A stretch of 64,000 nucleotides of DNA from the IMG/VR virus record IMGVR_UViG_3300022872_000001, positions 62,001 through 126,000 of that record, one strand, 5' to 3'. This stretch comes from a virus. The notes beneath the pieces are model-generated. The model saw only the letters and a list, made by a program, of their open reading frames with translations. It was not told the origin of the DNA and did no database searches. Both the position numbers and the translations under genes were made by a program. Positions 1-8,888 of this stretch are shown in pieces. The stretch's first letter is position 1. The number at the start of each line of letters is the position of its first letter.

Positions 1-90
1 GCTTCTCAATATCCTTTGCGGCATATTCAGGTATCTGTGTACGAGGACAACATCAACGGCGCTACTTTGGAATATACGGCAGAGGCTTGA
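1..90 (+). CDS. C-terminal end of an unidentified protein (5' truncated)
   Basis: The first frame is open from base 1 to a TGA at 88-90 and gives 29 residues ending in ATLEYTAEA. The next gene starts one base later, the tight spacing seen throughout this operon, so this is probably a real gene end. Too little remains to assign a function. Confidence 0.6.
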   Translation, partial: ASQYPLRHIQVSVYEDNINGATLEYTAEA

Positions 91-91
91 C

Positions 92-901
92 ATGTCTAAA
101 CTAAACTTTGCGGACTTCACATTCCTCACCACTACATATGAAGGACGTGTTCCTCTTCTCATAAGTACCTTAACCTGCGTAATGAATTCGGTTGTTAATG
201 GTGAATTCCAGGTTCAGTGGTACGATGATCAAACCTCTACTAACCTTGTAGCCTATAGCTATGCGAAAGACATGCTGTTGCGTATCGCGCGTGCCACAGG
301 CAATATGGTATGCATCGTTCCTATCAACGAAGCTTTGTCCGTTGCTCACTCCAAGAAAATTAGTCTTAAACGGAATTATTTCGTTAATTTGGATGATGAT
401 CTGATTATCTCTCCGAGGTCCCTGGAACGTTTATTGGAATCCACACAGAAAGGCATTGCTGACGTTATTACGATCGGCGTTATGGATGCCGATAATTCCC
501 GAGGCTTTAAGGATTTTGATGAGGTTCGCTATACCTCAATGGAACATTTCCTACAGCATCATCCTCCAGGTAAAGCAAAGCATCATTATTTTGCTAACGA
601 ATTTACGTTCCATAATCAAAAATGGATCTCTCAGTTATATTGCATGACCCAAGAGGTTTACCAAGACATGATAATTTGGCGTCCGGTATTGGATAAATTC
701 ACGCAACGCGGCATCCGTGGCTACGACATTGTCCTTGAAAACCAGCTAGCTGCTAGCAAGTATTCCATCGCTTTGCATTCAGGTAACGAGGCGATCCATA
801 TTGGTCTAGAAGAGCCTTACATTGGTGGTCAATGGACAGGGACAGATTCGATTGCTACAACGGTGGTATCCACCAAGGATGGTTTCAATGTCAGTCAGTA
901 A
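92..901 (+). CDS. GT-A type glycosyltransferase (family 2-like)
   Basis: A 269-residue protein with a glycosyltransferase family 2 pattern: an N-terminal strand (FTFLTTTYEGRVPLL), followed by a DxD-type metal/nucleotide-sugar site, NLDDDL, at residues 99-104. It has no signal peptide or membrane segment, so it should act in the cytoplasm on a soluble acceptor, phage DNA or a glycan precursor. It is first in a run that also holds a DUF2264 protein, a PP-loop protein, a PIG-L deacetylase and a second glycosyltransferase, which suggests a common sugar-modification pathway. The sugar and acceptor cannot be read from the sequence. Confidence 0.75.
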   Translation: MSKLNFADFTFLTTTYEGRVPLLISTLTCVMNSVVNGEFQVQWYDDQTSTNLVAYSYAKDMLLRIARATGNMVCIVPINEALSVAHSKKISLKRNYFVNLDDDLIISPRSLERLLESTQKGIADVITIGVMDADNSRGFKDFDEVRYTSMEHFLQHHPPGKAKHHYFANEFTFHNQKWISQLYCMTQEVYQDMIIWRPVLDKFTQRGIRGYDIVLENQLAASKYSIALHSGNEAIHIGLEEPYIGGQWTGTDSIATTVVSTKDGFNVSQ

Positions 902-2033
902 TCAAATAGAATATCCAACTCGGCATTTCTGGTTGAATGAAATGCAGAAAATGGTCAAACCCGTTCTGACCCGACTCTCAGAAATGCCATTGGTAAATTC
1001 AGGATCCTTGAATAGGGATTCCTGCACTCACCTAGAGGCTTTAGGCAGAGTGCTATGCGGTATAGCCCCTTGGTTGGAGGCCTACCTGGAAGATAGTGAT
1101 GAAAGAGATATTCGAAATGAATATCTCCATCTATCCTATTTAGCTATTATCGAATATTTTGCAATTGATAAAAAACCCGAGAAGCAAAATATCATCGATT
1201 TTGGATACCTGTGCCAAGCCTTTATTCGATGTCCTTCCTTATGGCGTAGTCTTCCAGATTCCACACAATTCCTTATTCGTGATTTTAATGCCAAGTTGGA
1301 TACCTTATTGCCTATAGCAAATAATTGGGTGGTCATGGATGCGATGCCCTCTGCTTTCTTCCTGAGCCTAGGTGAATCCATTAATCCAGCCAAGATTGAT
1401 TTAGCCTTACGTTTAACAGATACTTGGTATAAAGGGGATGGCATATACGGGGACGGCATTAACCTACAAAATGATTACTATAATTCATTGGTAATGCATC
1501 CCGGTTTGGATGATATTGCAGAGGTTATTTTTTATTCTTTTTATAAAGAGGAGTGGCACAAATTTCCGAGGTATATTCGTGCCCGGGCTTACCGATATTC
1601 GGAAATCCAGGAGCGTATGATATCTCCTGAAGGTACGTACCCTGTTCAAGGTCGGTCAATTACTTATCGGTTTGGTGTGTTTCACGCCTTGTCCCATGCT
1701 TTATGGAAAGGCTATTATCCCGGCAATCGTGCAGCCGCCAATCACGCTCTGGCAACCGTAGTGTCTCGCTTTATTCCTACAATGTATGATTCAAACGGTT
1801 GGTTAAAAATAGGATTCATTGGTGACGAGAATAAAGCAATCGCTGAACCGTATATCTCCACAGGTAGCTTGTATGCCGCTGCTCTAATCTTTCCTATACT
1901 GGGTACCTCTACCAGAGATCCTGTGTGGATATCTCCTACAAATACGGAGTGGACGTCACAATTAGCCTTCGGTGGTTCTTCCTTTCATAAGTACGTCGCC
2001 CTAGGTGATCCTGACCCTAAGCCCTTAGTCTAG
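888..2033 (+). CDS. DUF2264-family protein
   Basis: A 381-residue protein resembling DUF2264, a family predicted to form an alpha/alpha toroid like glycan hydrolases or lyases. Family-like blocks are the TYPVQGRSITYRFG segment, the ISTGSLY segment and a C-terminal DPVW. I chose the ATG at 888 because AAGGA lies 7 bases upstream; an earlier in-frame ATG at 822 has no ribosome site. The gene overlaps the preceding glycosyltransferase by 14 bases, so the two are translationally coupled. The substrate is unknown; a carbohydrate is likely from the context. Confidence 0.75.
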   Translation: MSVSNQIEYPTRHFWLNEMQKMVKPVLTRLSEMPLVNSGSLNRDSCTHLEALGRVLCGIAPWLEAYLEDSDERDIRNEYLHLSYLAIIEYFAIDKKPEKQNIIDFGYLCQAFIRCPSLWRSLPDSTQFLIRDFNAKLDTLLPIANNWVVMDAMPSAFFLSLGESINPAKIDLALRLTDTWYKGDGIYGDGINLQNDYYNSLVMHPGLDDIAEVIFYSFYKEEWHKFPRYIRARAYRYSEIQERMISPEGTYPVQGRSITYRFGVFHALSHALWKGYYPGNRAAANHALATVVSRFIPTMYDSNGWLKIGFIGDENKAIAEPYISTGSLYAAALIFPILGTSTRDPVWISPTNTEWTSQLAFGGSSFHKYVALGDPDPKPLV

Positions 2034-2070
2034 TAAATACTACATGTCAATATTGATTTAAAGGAACATT

Positions 2071-2670
2071 ATGTCTCTCATCTTTTCCAAGCTTACTGAA
2101 GCAAATAAGAAACATTTTTTGGGATTTATCGGAGTTGATCCTGCTGAATTCTTGGCAGCACAATCCGAGGTACCAGCTAAGGTAGCTACCGCTGTGCAGC
2201 GCATTAAAAACATGCCATTCGCTATTGAATCCACTTACGTTGGTCACTCCGGTGGCAAGGATTCAGTTCTGGTTCGGTACCTGGCGGATTTGGCAATTGA
2301 TTATTTGCCGACGGTACATTCAACCAAACTAGAGGGGGTTCCGAATGAAGTTCATCCTTTAACGCGTGAATTTTTGTATGAACAACCTCGCGTCATTACA
2401 TATTCTCCTTTGGATCTTATGCCTTCACTAGGCTATAAGACTCAGATTGATGGCACGCGCATTGCTGAGCACGATCGTTCCAATGGTCGCGCTGTGGACG
2501 TTGTGATTGACGGTAAGCAGGTCAGTCGTAAGGAACTACCGTTGTATTTGGAGAATGGTCTGTTCGGTTTAAACTTTGTTTATCCTATCTACGACTGGTC
2601 TGACGCTGAAGTATGGGCAGCCATTGCTCATTACGATATCCCATTTTCGGAGGAATATTTGTATGGCTAA
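2071..2670 (+). CDS. PAPS reductase-like PP-loop protein
   Basis: A 199-residue protein with the PP-loop motif SGGKDS at residues 60-65 and a C-terminal YPIYDWSDAEVW block typical of the phosphoadenosine phosphosulfate reductase family. These enzymes bind ATP or PAPS, and many phage relatives are thought to act in sulfur transfer or nucleotide activation instead of assimilatory sulfate reduction. The start has AAGGA 6 bases upstream. The sequence is not QueC-like enough to call it the missing preQ0 synthase, although both share the PP-loop fold. It overlaps the deacetylase gene by 8 bases. Confidence 0.8.
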   Translation: MSLIFSKLTEANKKHFLGFIGVDPAEFLAAQSEVPAKVATAVQRIKNMPFAIESTYVGHSGGKDSVLVRYLADLAIDYLPTVHSTKLEGVPNEVHPLTREFLYEQPRVITYSPLDLMPSLGYKTQIDGTRIAEHDRSNGRAVDVVIDGKQVSRKELPLYLENGLFGLNFVYPIYDWSDAEVWAAIAHYDIPFSEEYLYG

Positions 2671-3352
2671 TAAATATGGATCTATCATTTTTGCTCCTCA
2701 CGTGGATGATGAGATAATCGGATGCTGGAGGTATCTCAAACCTCCATGCGCACATACGAAGGTTTTTTACTTTTATGAATTGTCAGCCACACGTCGGCGG
2801 GAGGCATTCGAAAGTAGCCTGGCTTTAGGTTTCGATATTAGTTTTGAACCTACTGAAAAAGAAATCCTCGCTCATGTAGAATCTGCGTTTATCGTTCTTG
2901 TACCTAGTCGCAAGGATAGCCACGCTGACCATAAAAAAATTAATGCCAAATATCGGCATTTGGCCACATCTTTTTATTCGGTGGATATGGTTGATGCTTT
3001 AACTCTTCCAGAGAAGGAAGCTAAGGATAAATTGGATGTACTGAATAAGTATTATCCATCCCAGGCTGAGCTGTGGCAGTCGAATGCCAAATACTATCTG
3101 TTTGAGAGTGTTCACAAAACAGATTATGATTCGTATTCGACCTGGACATTCCTAGATAACAATGAGGTAATTGGTAACCTTAAAATAACGGTAAAAACCG
3201 AATATAAGGAACAGGTGAGTGCTGCCTTGGATAAGCTACACGCCGTAGGTTGTTATTCGTTGAGCCATTTAATGGATATCGCCCTCAGTAATGCCCCGTC
3301 AGGTAAGGTCATTATTACAGACCCCGTAAATAACATTCGATTGGAAGCATAA
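2663..3352 (+). CDS. PIG-L/LmbE-family N-acetyl-sugar deacetylase
   Basis: A 229-residue protein with the two zinc-binding signatures of the PIG-L family: APHVDDE at residues 11-17 (family PHPDDE) and HADH at 87-90. Such enzymes remove acetyl groups from GlcNAc-like sugars. The ATG at 2663 is preferred because AGGA lies 8 bases upstream and it overlaps the PP-loop gene; the longer frame upstream is antisense-like shadow. About 130 residues after the catalytic blocks are not recognised. Its position between two glycosyltransferases suggests that an amino sugar is made or attached. Confidence 0.8.
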   Translation: MANKYGSIIFAPHVDDEIIGCWRYLKPPCAHTKVFYFYELSATRRREAFESSLALGFDISFEPTEKEILAHVESAFIVLVPSRKDSHADHKKINAKYRHLATSFYSVDMVDALTLPEKEAKDKLDVLNKYYPSQAELWQSNAKYYLFESVHKTDYDSYSTWTFLDNNEVIGNLKITVKTEYKEQVSAALDKLHAVGCYSLSHLMDIALSNAPSGKVIITDPVNNIRLEA

Positions 3353-3793
3353 ATGAAAATCGGAATTGAAGTTGAAGGACGTTTACGTGGTATCAAAACG
3401 ATCTTCATTGATCATACAGAGACTACCTCTCTTAAAGATTTATTGGATACGGATGCGCGTCTTGCTCATATAGGTCATATCTATATTTCGGATATTCCTT
3501 CGACTTGGGATGAATCTAACCTTATGCCCTTGGGTTGGGTATTTGATGGTTACACAATAACAATGGAGGTAACCAATAGCTTAATGGATAGATCCGTGTT
3601 GCCATCCAATATTTCCTTGATGTTGAATGTTGAAGGTATAGGTGACGACGGTTCTTCTTTTTATGAGCACATTGAAAACCTTCTACCTGATGACCAGGTA
3701 AAGTTCAATAACGGATTGAATGTTCTGTGCGTAAGCAAGCGGCATTTTATCCAAACCACTCCTGCTGAATTCCTGGATGATACGGAGATTTAA
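3353..3793 (+). CDS. hypothetical protein in the sugar/modification cluster
   Basis: A 146-residue protein, no family recognised. It begins directly after the deacetylase stop codon and ends directly before the next glycosyltransferase, so it is co-transcribed and probably co-translated with them. It starts MKIGIEVEGRLRG, is mixed alpha/beta in appearance and acidic toward the C-terminus, with no membrane segment or metal-binding cluster. Confidence 0.7.
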   Translation: MKIGIEVEGRLRGIKTIFIDHTETTSLKDLLDTDARLAHIGHIYISDIPSTWDESNLMPLGWVFDGYTITMEVTNSLMDRSVLPSNISLMLNVEGIGDDGSSFYEHIENLLPDDQVKFNNGLNVLCVSKRHFIQTTPAEFLDDTEI

Positions 3794-4942
3794 ATGACTG
3801 ATCTTATAATCGTGCCACTGGAGCCCCTGGTTGAAAGATATACGGGAGCCTGGTACGAACATATACCAACCGAATTCCGGCGTGTAAACTTTAACGTCAA
3901 GGTAATTGATGGCGTTACACTTGCATCCGAAGTAGTAGTTGGTACGTTTTTGGATATTAACTCTACTGCAAATTACAAATTCTCGCAGTTGATGGTAATC
4001 TCCAAGATGTTTCACAATAAGGAAATTAAGGACGGTACCGTATTCTTCTTTTCGGATATCGAATTCTGGGGATTGGAATCCGTTCGCCTTCTTGCGCAGA
4101 TGAATGGTATCAAAGTATTTTTGACAGGTTTCCTACACGCGGCTTCCTACACCAAGGAAGACGCTTTTGCCATTGCGGCACCTTATCAGCAATACACTGA
4201 ACTTGGCTGGTTGGCTGCTTTGGATTTGATCTTCGTTGGTTCGCTATATCACAAGAAGCAGGTACTCAATCTCCGTATTCTACCTCTTGCACAATCGGAA
4301 AGGGAGGTCGTTTCCATGGGAAATAAGATTCGCGTAACAAAGAATCCTATATTCCTGCAAGATTACCCTGCACTTGATACAGGCAATAAAAAGAAGAAGG
4401 TCCTGTTGACCAATCGCTTTGATATTGAAAAACGTCCGAATGAAACGTTGGAATTATTCTTCCGACTGAAAATTGAATTTCCAGAATGGGAATTTGTGGT
4501 GACTACTTCCAGGTCTTCCTTCAAAGGCAATAATCAGTTGATTATTAAGGAAGCCTTGCAGTTAGAGAATGAAGGTGTAATCACCATCAAGGCAGGACTA
4601 ACCAAACTCCAGTATTATCAGGAGCTAGCCGAATCAGCAATTATGGTAACGCATTCAATTGAAGAGAACTACGGCTATTGCATAGCTGAATCTCTGATTT
4701 ACGGTTGTGCCCCTTTGATGCGTAAGGGGTTAAGTCACTCAGAATTTACCGACACTGATGCTTTACTATTTGATTCATCCGGTGCCGCTCCTTACATAGT
4801 AGCAGACCCCGGTTCGGATTACGTTAAGCTTCGGACGCTTATGGCTACCTTCGGTACTCCTGCTTTCCCTAAAATACCATTCTTGGATACTTCAGGTATG
4901 GCTAACATCATCAAAGAGATACAGAACCTCACGGGAACATAA
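3794..4942 (+). CDS. GT-B type glycosyltransferase (GT4-like)
   Basis: A 382-residue protein. The C-terminal half has the donor-binding pattern of GT4-type glycosyltransferases: a Rossmann-like KKKVLLTNRFDIEKRPNE start near residue 200 and the EENYGYCIAESLIYGC block around residues 295-310, which corresponds to the family's E-x7-E nucleotide-sugar site. There is no membrane anchor. It is the second glycosyltransferase of the cluster and sits directly before dpdA, so a link to DNA decoration is possible but not shown. Confidence 0.75.
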   Translation: MTDLIIVPLEPLVERYTGAWYEHIPTEFRRVNFNVKVIDGVTLASEVVVGTFLDINSTANYKFSQLMVISKMFHNKEIKDGTVFFFSDIEFWGLESVRLLAQMNGIKVFLTGFLHAASYTKEDAFAIAAPYQQYTELGWLAALDLIFVGSLYHKKQVLNLRILPLAQSEREVVSMGNKIRVTKNPIFLQDYPALDTGNKKKKVLLTNRFDIEKRPNETLELFFRLKIEFPEWEFVVTTSRSSFKGNNQLIIKEALQLENEGVITIKAGLTKLQYYQELAESAIMVTHSIEENYGYCIAESLIYGCAPLMRKGLSHSEFTDTDALLFDSSGAAPYIVADPGSDYVKLRTLMATFGTPAFPKIPFLDTSGMANIIKEIQNLTGT

Positions 4943-4943
4943 C

Positions 4944-6254
4944 ATGTCAGTCAATTACGTTGCAGCTGGAATCGAAGCTTACTCTGGCACACCTGGGCAG
5001 CTTCACGTTACGTATGAAGCCAACGAAAAAGAATCCTCTCACTTTGGTAGGAAATATAAACAATGGCTTACCACAGATAAGACGATAACGTACGCCAAAG
5101 GAGGTGGTAAGAAATCCATTATGGCTGCACCCTCTGACGTAATGGTACCTATCGGTTCCGCTGCTTTCGTTAAGGCATGTGGCTTAACTAAGATTCTGGC
5201 AAATCCTATCCATAAGAGTTTTGATAAGACCGCGTTTGAAGCTTTAGGTATTGAATCTATTGTGGATTCAGGAGGCTTCCAGATGTTGAAAGGAACTGTG
5301 CCTTTCGTACATCCGGATGATGTGGTCAAACGCTATAACGACACAGCCAATATTGGTATGCCCTTGGACTTACCTGTGCGTGGTTCTGTTGAGCATCTGT
5401 ATTTTGATCCGGTATCCAAGATGATCAAAGCCAACGATAAATATATTCTGGATAGGCTGAATCCGGGTATTGATCTGGCTTTGATTAGTCATGGTACGTC
5501 CTTGGAAAGGCGCAAACGTCGCTTGGATGTCCTTGATCGGGATGCGAAAGTTATAGCCATTGCAGGTTTGAACATTAAACCTGCGCCGGGTGTTGACCAT
5601 GTCTACAATTCAGTAGAGAATTTGATGTACGTCATCCATAGGTATCATAAGACTGCACGATACTTCCACGTCCTAGGTGTTACGTCCAAGCTATGGATTT
5701 TTATATACGCACTTCTGGACGCTACAGGCTATGTGAAGTCTATTGGTGGAGATTCGGTCAGCCATAGACTGGGTGCCTTAGTAGGTATGTACGACACCTA
5801 TGATTTTGACTCAGTAGAATTGAATCGTAAGACGCCTTACAAAACATCTCTTCCATGCAATTGCCCTATCTGCTCGGTAGTAGATGATTCGCGCATCATT
5901 CAGGAATCTATGATCTTGGAGAGTCACAATCTATGGGTTAGGTCTAAGCAGACAGAATTACTGAGCGATATGGCAAAATCTTATGTCAAGGGAACCTTGC
6001 CTATACGGGAGGTTTATAAGATTCTCCGTCTCACCATGGGTGAACCTCGTTTCGTTGCCATGATTCGTTACATAGAGGAAATCATGGTGACCAATAAATT
6101 CAAACCATTAAGGCATGGTAAAAAGGCTGGCTCCTTATTTGCAGTAGCCCCCAAACATGAAATCTCGGATTCAACCAAAGCCTTAAGCGGTCACTACAAA
6201 GAGGTACTTTCGAAATATGAAAAATTCCACAAAGTTAGTTTCTTCAAAAAATAA
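4944..6254 (+). CDS. dpdA: DpdA-like DNA-guanine transglycosylase
   Basis: A 436-residue member of the tRNA-guanine transglycosylase superfamily. Visible signature residues: DSGGFQ at 108-113 (base-binding loop with the catalytic Asp), LDLPVRG around Asp142, a GGDS block with Asp270 where the nucleophile is expected, and a zinc site C305-x-C-x2-C310 with His328 as likely fourth ligand. In phages such paralogues (DpdA) exchange guanine in DNA for preQ0-type 7-deazaguanines instead of acting on tRNA. The nearby folE and queE genes support that role, which protects phage DNA from restriction. A tRNA-directed activity is not excluded. Confidence 0.85.
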   Translation: MSVNYVAAGIEAYSGTPGQLHVTYEANEKESSHFGRKYKQWLTTDKTITYAKGGGKKSIMAAPSDVMVPIGSAAFVKACGLTKILANPIHKSFDKTAFEALGIESIVDSGGFQMLKGTVPFVHPDDVVKRYNDTANIGMPLDLPVRGSVEHLYFDPVSKMIKANDKYILDRLNPGIDLALISHGTSLERRKRRLDVLDRDAKVIAIAGLNIKPAPGVDHVYNSVENLMYVIHRYHKTARYFHVLGVTSKLWIFIYALLDATGYVKSIGGDSVSHRLGALVGMYDTYDFDSVELNRKTPYKTSLPCNCPICSVVDDSRIIQESMILESHNLWVRSKQTELLSDMAKSYVKGTLPIREVYKILRLTMGEPRFVAMIRYIEEIMVTNKFKPLRHGKKAGSLFAVAPKHEISDSTKALSGHYKEVLSKYEKFHKVSFFKK

Positions 6255-6654
6255 GAAGGATAAGAGTAAAAATAAGAGTAAAAATAAGAGTAAGGATAAA
6301 ACCAAGAAGAAACCGTTGGTACGCACCTTAGGTGGTTTGGTATTTTATCCGAAACTTAAGAAAACCCGCACTGATATTTTTTATTCAGTTGCAGAATGGA
6401 TAGAAGCTAAGAAGCCAGACAATGTTTATATCCATGATGCCCTGGAAACCTTGAATACAGCGAACATTGAAATAGTTGACGCTGTGTGTCACAGAGGTGT
6501 TTATACGAAAACCATAGTTCGACCTATGGTTACAACCACAGTAAATAAGATAGGATTACGCAATTTGCATCCGCGACAAAGTCCTACAATGGTTAAAACT
6601 ATGGCCGGCATTCACGTTGCTGACGTGCGCGACCATCACAAAATGGTCTACTAA
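6217..6654 (+). CDS. hypothetical protein with lysine-rich repeated N-terminus
   Basis: A 145-residue protein, family not recognised. Residues 10-33 are almost entirely Lys/Ser/Asn/Asp, encoded by near-perfect 12-base tandem repeats (AGTAAAAATAAG) at about 6264-6300. The rest looks globular. The ATG at 6217 overlaps the end of dpdA by 38 bases and has no clear ribosome site, so coupling or an internal start is possible. It lies between dpdA and folE, and a DNA-binding accessory role would fit the basic arm, but this is inference. Confidence 0.6.
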   Translation: MKNSTKLVSSKNKKDKSKNKSKNKSKDKTKKKPLVRTLGGLVFYPKLKKTRTDIFYSVAEWIEAKKPDNVYIHDALETLNTANIEIVDAVCHRGVYTKTIVRPMVTTTVNKIGLRNLHPRQSPTMVKTMAGIHVADVRDHHKMVY

Positions 6655-6667
6655 CAAGGAATTATTT

Positions 6668-7330
6668 ATGCAATATTCAAAAGATGTGGAAGTAGGAATG
6701 GCTGTTCATGAACACCTAATTGCGCGTGGTGTTGAGACTCCCTTCACTTTCAAAGAGCCTAATAAGGCCTCGATTGAACAGCATTTCATCGGCATCATGC
6801 AGGAGATCGGTTTGGACCTAGCAGATGATTCATTGATCGAAACACCAAAACGATTAGCCAAGCTATACACTACCGAGTTCTGTTCTGGTTTAGACTATCG
6901 TAATTTCCCCAAAGCTACCGTGGTAGAAAACAAGATGTGCTATGACGAAATGGTTCTGGAACGGAATGTACAGGTATACAGTCTCTGTGAACATCATTTT
7001 TTACCTGTGGTAGGCGGAGCCTTCGTGGCTTACATTCCGAATGAAAAGGTAATCGGTCTGTCCAAGCTTAATCGTATCGTTGACTTCTTTAGCCGTCGTC
7101 CTCAGATTCAGGAACGGTTAACTGCGCAGATTCAGGAGACCCTTAAGTTTCTTTTGGAAACGGATAACGTTGCGGTAGTCATTCAAGCTGAACATATGTG
7201 CGTTAAGCTGCGTGGTGTTGAGGATGCTTGCAGTGACACTACAACATCGAAATTGAGCGGCACATTCAAGACCAATCCTACTACGCGGGCTGAATTCTTC
7301 TCCCTGTGCAAAGGCTTGTTGCCTGTATGA
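6668..7330 (+). CDS. folE: GTP cyclohydrolase I
   Basis: A 220-residue FolE. It converts GTP to 7,8-dihydroneopterin triphosphate, the first step toward preQ0. Zinc and catalytic residues are intact: CEHH at 107-110 and HMCVKLRG at 176-183, followed by the expected RGVEDA and the C-terminal TRAEFF segment. The ATG at 6668 has AAGGA 7 bases upstream; longer starts have none. With queE and dpdA in the same operon it should feed 7-deazaguanine synthesis for DNA modification. QueD, needed for the next step, was not found in the window. Confidence 0.95.
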   Translation: MQYSKDVEVGMAVHEHLIARGVETPFTFKEPNKASIEQHFIGIMQEIGLDLADDSLIETPKRLAKLYTTEFCSGLDYRNFPKATVVENKMCYDEMVLERNVQVYSLCEHHFLPVVGGAFVAYIPNEKVIGLSKLNRIVDFFSRRPQIQERLTAQIQETLKFLLETDNVAVVIQAEHMCVKLRGVEDACSDTTTSKLSGTFKTNPTTRAEFFSLCKGLLPV

Positions 7331-7356
7331 TATCACCTGATTCCGAAGGACACATA

Positions 7357-7821
7357 ATGGCCATCCTTGAATTAACAAATAAGCCTATCATTGCAGATAT
7401 CGACGGATGCTGTTTAGATCCTGAGGAACGTATTCCTAACGCTGAGGCTAAGGATTGGGAAGGATACCATGCATTATGGCGCACAGACACGCCAATTATG
7501 GCGGGTTGCCTTACCTACGCCTTGTTCATCGAGTCAGGTCACAATCTGATTTTCGTTACAGCCCGGGAAGAAAAAGCCAGGGAATACACTCTGTTCCAAC
7601 TTCGGAAGTTCATATCACCTAACGTAACCTCTGATATGTTGTTGATGCGGCCCAATGACAGCTATTCCATTCCGGATGTGGTATTGAAACCCCAATTGGT
7701 TCAGGACGCAGGTTACAAAATTGAGGATATCTTGATGGTATTCGAAGACCGAACTGTAATGGTTAATGAGTGGCGACGATTGGGTGTCATCTGTTATCAA
7801 ACCGCACAACGCGACGATTAA
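7357..7821 (+). CDS. HAD-superfamily phosphatase (polynucleotide kinase 3'-phosphatase-like)
   Basis: A 154-residue protein with HAD motifs in order: IADIDGC near residue 11 (nucleophile Asp of DxD), VTARE (motif II Thr) and a C-terminal VFEDR (motif IV acidic residue). The size and VTAR motif resemble the 3'-phosphatase domain of phage polynucleotide kinases or 5'-nucleotidases, without a kinase half. The ATG at 7357 has AAGGA 7 bases upstream. It sits between folE and queE, so it could dephosphorylate a pterin or nucleotide intermediate; end repair of nucleic acid is equally possible. Confidence 0.75.
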   Translation: MAILELTNKPIIADIDGCCLDPEERIPNAEAKDWEGYHALWRTDTPIMAGCLTYALFIESGHNLIFVTAREEKAREYTLFQLRKFISPNVTSDMLLMRPNDSYSIPDVVLKPQLVQDAGYKIEDILMVFEDRTVMVNEWRRLGVICYQTAQRDD

Positions 7822-7828
7822 GGCTCCT

Positions 7829-8089
7829 ATGGCTTTCTCTCTGTTTCCCAAATTGGTATATGGAATACAAAAGGTAACGTTTCATCCTAAATCAGCTATA
7901 GATTATATACTGGGTGATACGGTATACGTAATTATGGATCCCTTGGAACCTAGCATGGGAGCAGAGGGAATAATAACCCTAGTTTATCCGGATGACACAT
8001 ATCAGGTTGTTCTCACAGGTTTGAATGTTGGCGTATCTTTGCGCGTAAATAAGAAACAGTTAATAAATAAAAGGTTTGAAAATGAGTAA
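7829..8089 (+). CDS. hypothetical small protein
   Basis: An 86-residue protein starting at the ATG after AAGG (7819-7822). The middle is rich in beta-type segments (GDTVYVIM, GIITLVYPDDTYQVVL), which resembles an SH3/KOW-like barrel. It overlaps queE by 8 bases, so it belongs to the same operon. No function can be assigned. Confidence 0.6.
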   Translation: MAFSLFPKLVYGIQKVTFHPKSAIDYILGDTVYVIMDPLEPSMGAEGIITLVYPDDTYQVVLTGLNVGVSLRVNKKQLINKRFENE

Positions 8090-8888
8090 AGTTATCCCTA
8101 TAGTTTCTGTCATTCAAAATGTGGATCGTAACGTAAAAGCTAAGGAATATGATGCATTAGATGGCGATCTTCTCGTCACTTCCATATTCCGCACCATTCA
8201 AGGCGAAGGTCCCTACGCAGGTTACCCTTCTGTCTTCGTTCGGTTAGCTGGTTGCAACTTTGGTTCCAAGGATTCCAATTGCCAGTTTTGTGATTCTTTT
8301 TTCGGATTCGATCAAGGCCGGCGTGTTTCTTCCTTGCAGCTACTTGAAGAACTTACCAGTCTGCCAGGTTATAACTCTCAGGATGTGTTGGTCGTCACAG
8401 GCGGCGAGCCAACGCTGCAACTCGCACTTATCGAATTGTTGGTTAAGGCTAACCTGTATTTCGCGCATGTGCAGATTGAAACGAATGGTACTCAGTCTGG
8501 ATTCTTTAAGCGCGTAGAAGAATTGAATGTCCAGCGTCAGTTCATGACCGTGGTGAGCCCTAAGGCATCCTACCTAGCTAAGCGCTATTCGGAGCTTTCT
8601 CCTATCGTTATGTGGAACGCTACCTGTTTGAAGTTTGTTGTTGATTCCGATCCTGAAAGTCCACATCATATCGTGCCTCAATGGGCTTTTGATTCGCAGA
8701 AGAAGATCTACGTTTCTCCTATGGCAGTGTATCTCAAACCTTATGCTGGTGAAGTATCCAGCATCTGGGAGGACGGTTTGATCGATAAGGCAGCTACTGA
8801 AAAGAACTACAAATATGCGGCTGAGTACGCAATGAAACATAATGTCCTACTGTCGGTACAGACACATTTATTCCTGGGGTTGGCATAA
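8082..8888 (+). CDS. queE: 7-carboxy-7-deazaguanine synthase (radical SAM)
   Basis: A 268-residue QueE. It rearranges 6-carboxytetrahydropterin to 7-carboxy-7-deazaguanine. Signature blocks: FRTIQGEGPYAG at about 36-47, a cluster-binding C58-x8-C67-x2-C70 and a SAM-binding GGEP at 107-110. The spacing between the first two cysteines is longer than the classic CX3CX2C, as in several QueE subtypes. The ATG at 8082 has AAAGG 7 bases upstream. The gene lies in an operon with folE and dpdA and overlaps both neighbours by a few bases. Confidence 0.92.
   Translation: MSKVIPIVSVIQNVDRNVKAKEYDALDGDLLVTSIFRTIQGEGPYAGYPSVFVRLAGCNFGSKDSNCQFCDSFFGFDQGRRVSSLQLLEELTSLPGYNSQDVLVVTGGEPTLQLALIELLVKANLYFAHVQIETNGTQSGFFKRVEELNVQRQFMTVVSPKASYLAKRYSELSPIVMWNATCLKFVVDSDPESPHHIVPQWAFDSQKKIYVSPMAVYLKPYAGEVSSIWEDGLIDKAATEKNYKYAAEYAMKHNVLLSVQTHLFLGLA

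Noticed and set aside
2071-2670. QueC (preQ0 synthase)
   Set aside because: It shares SGGKDS but lacks the zinc-binding cysteines expected near the QueC C-terminus and ends like PAPS reductases.
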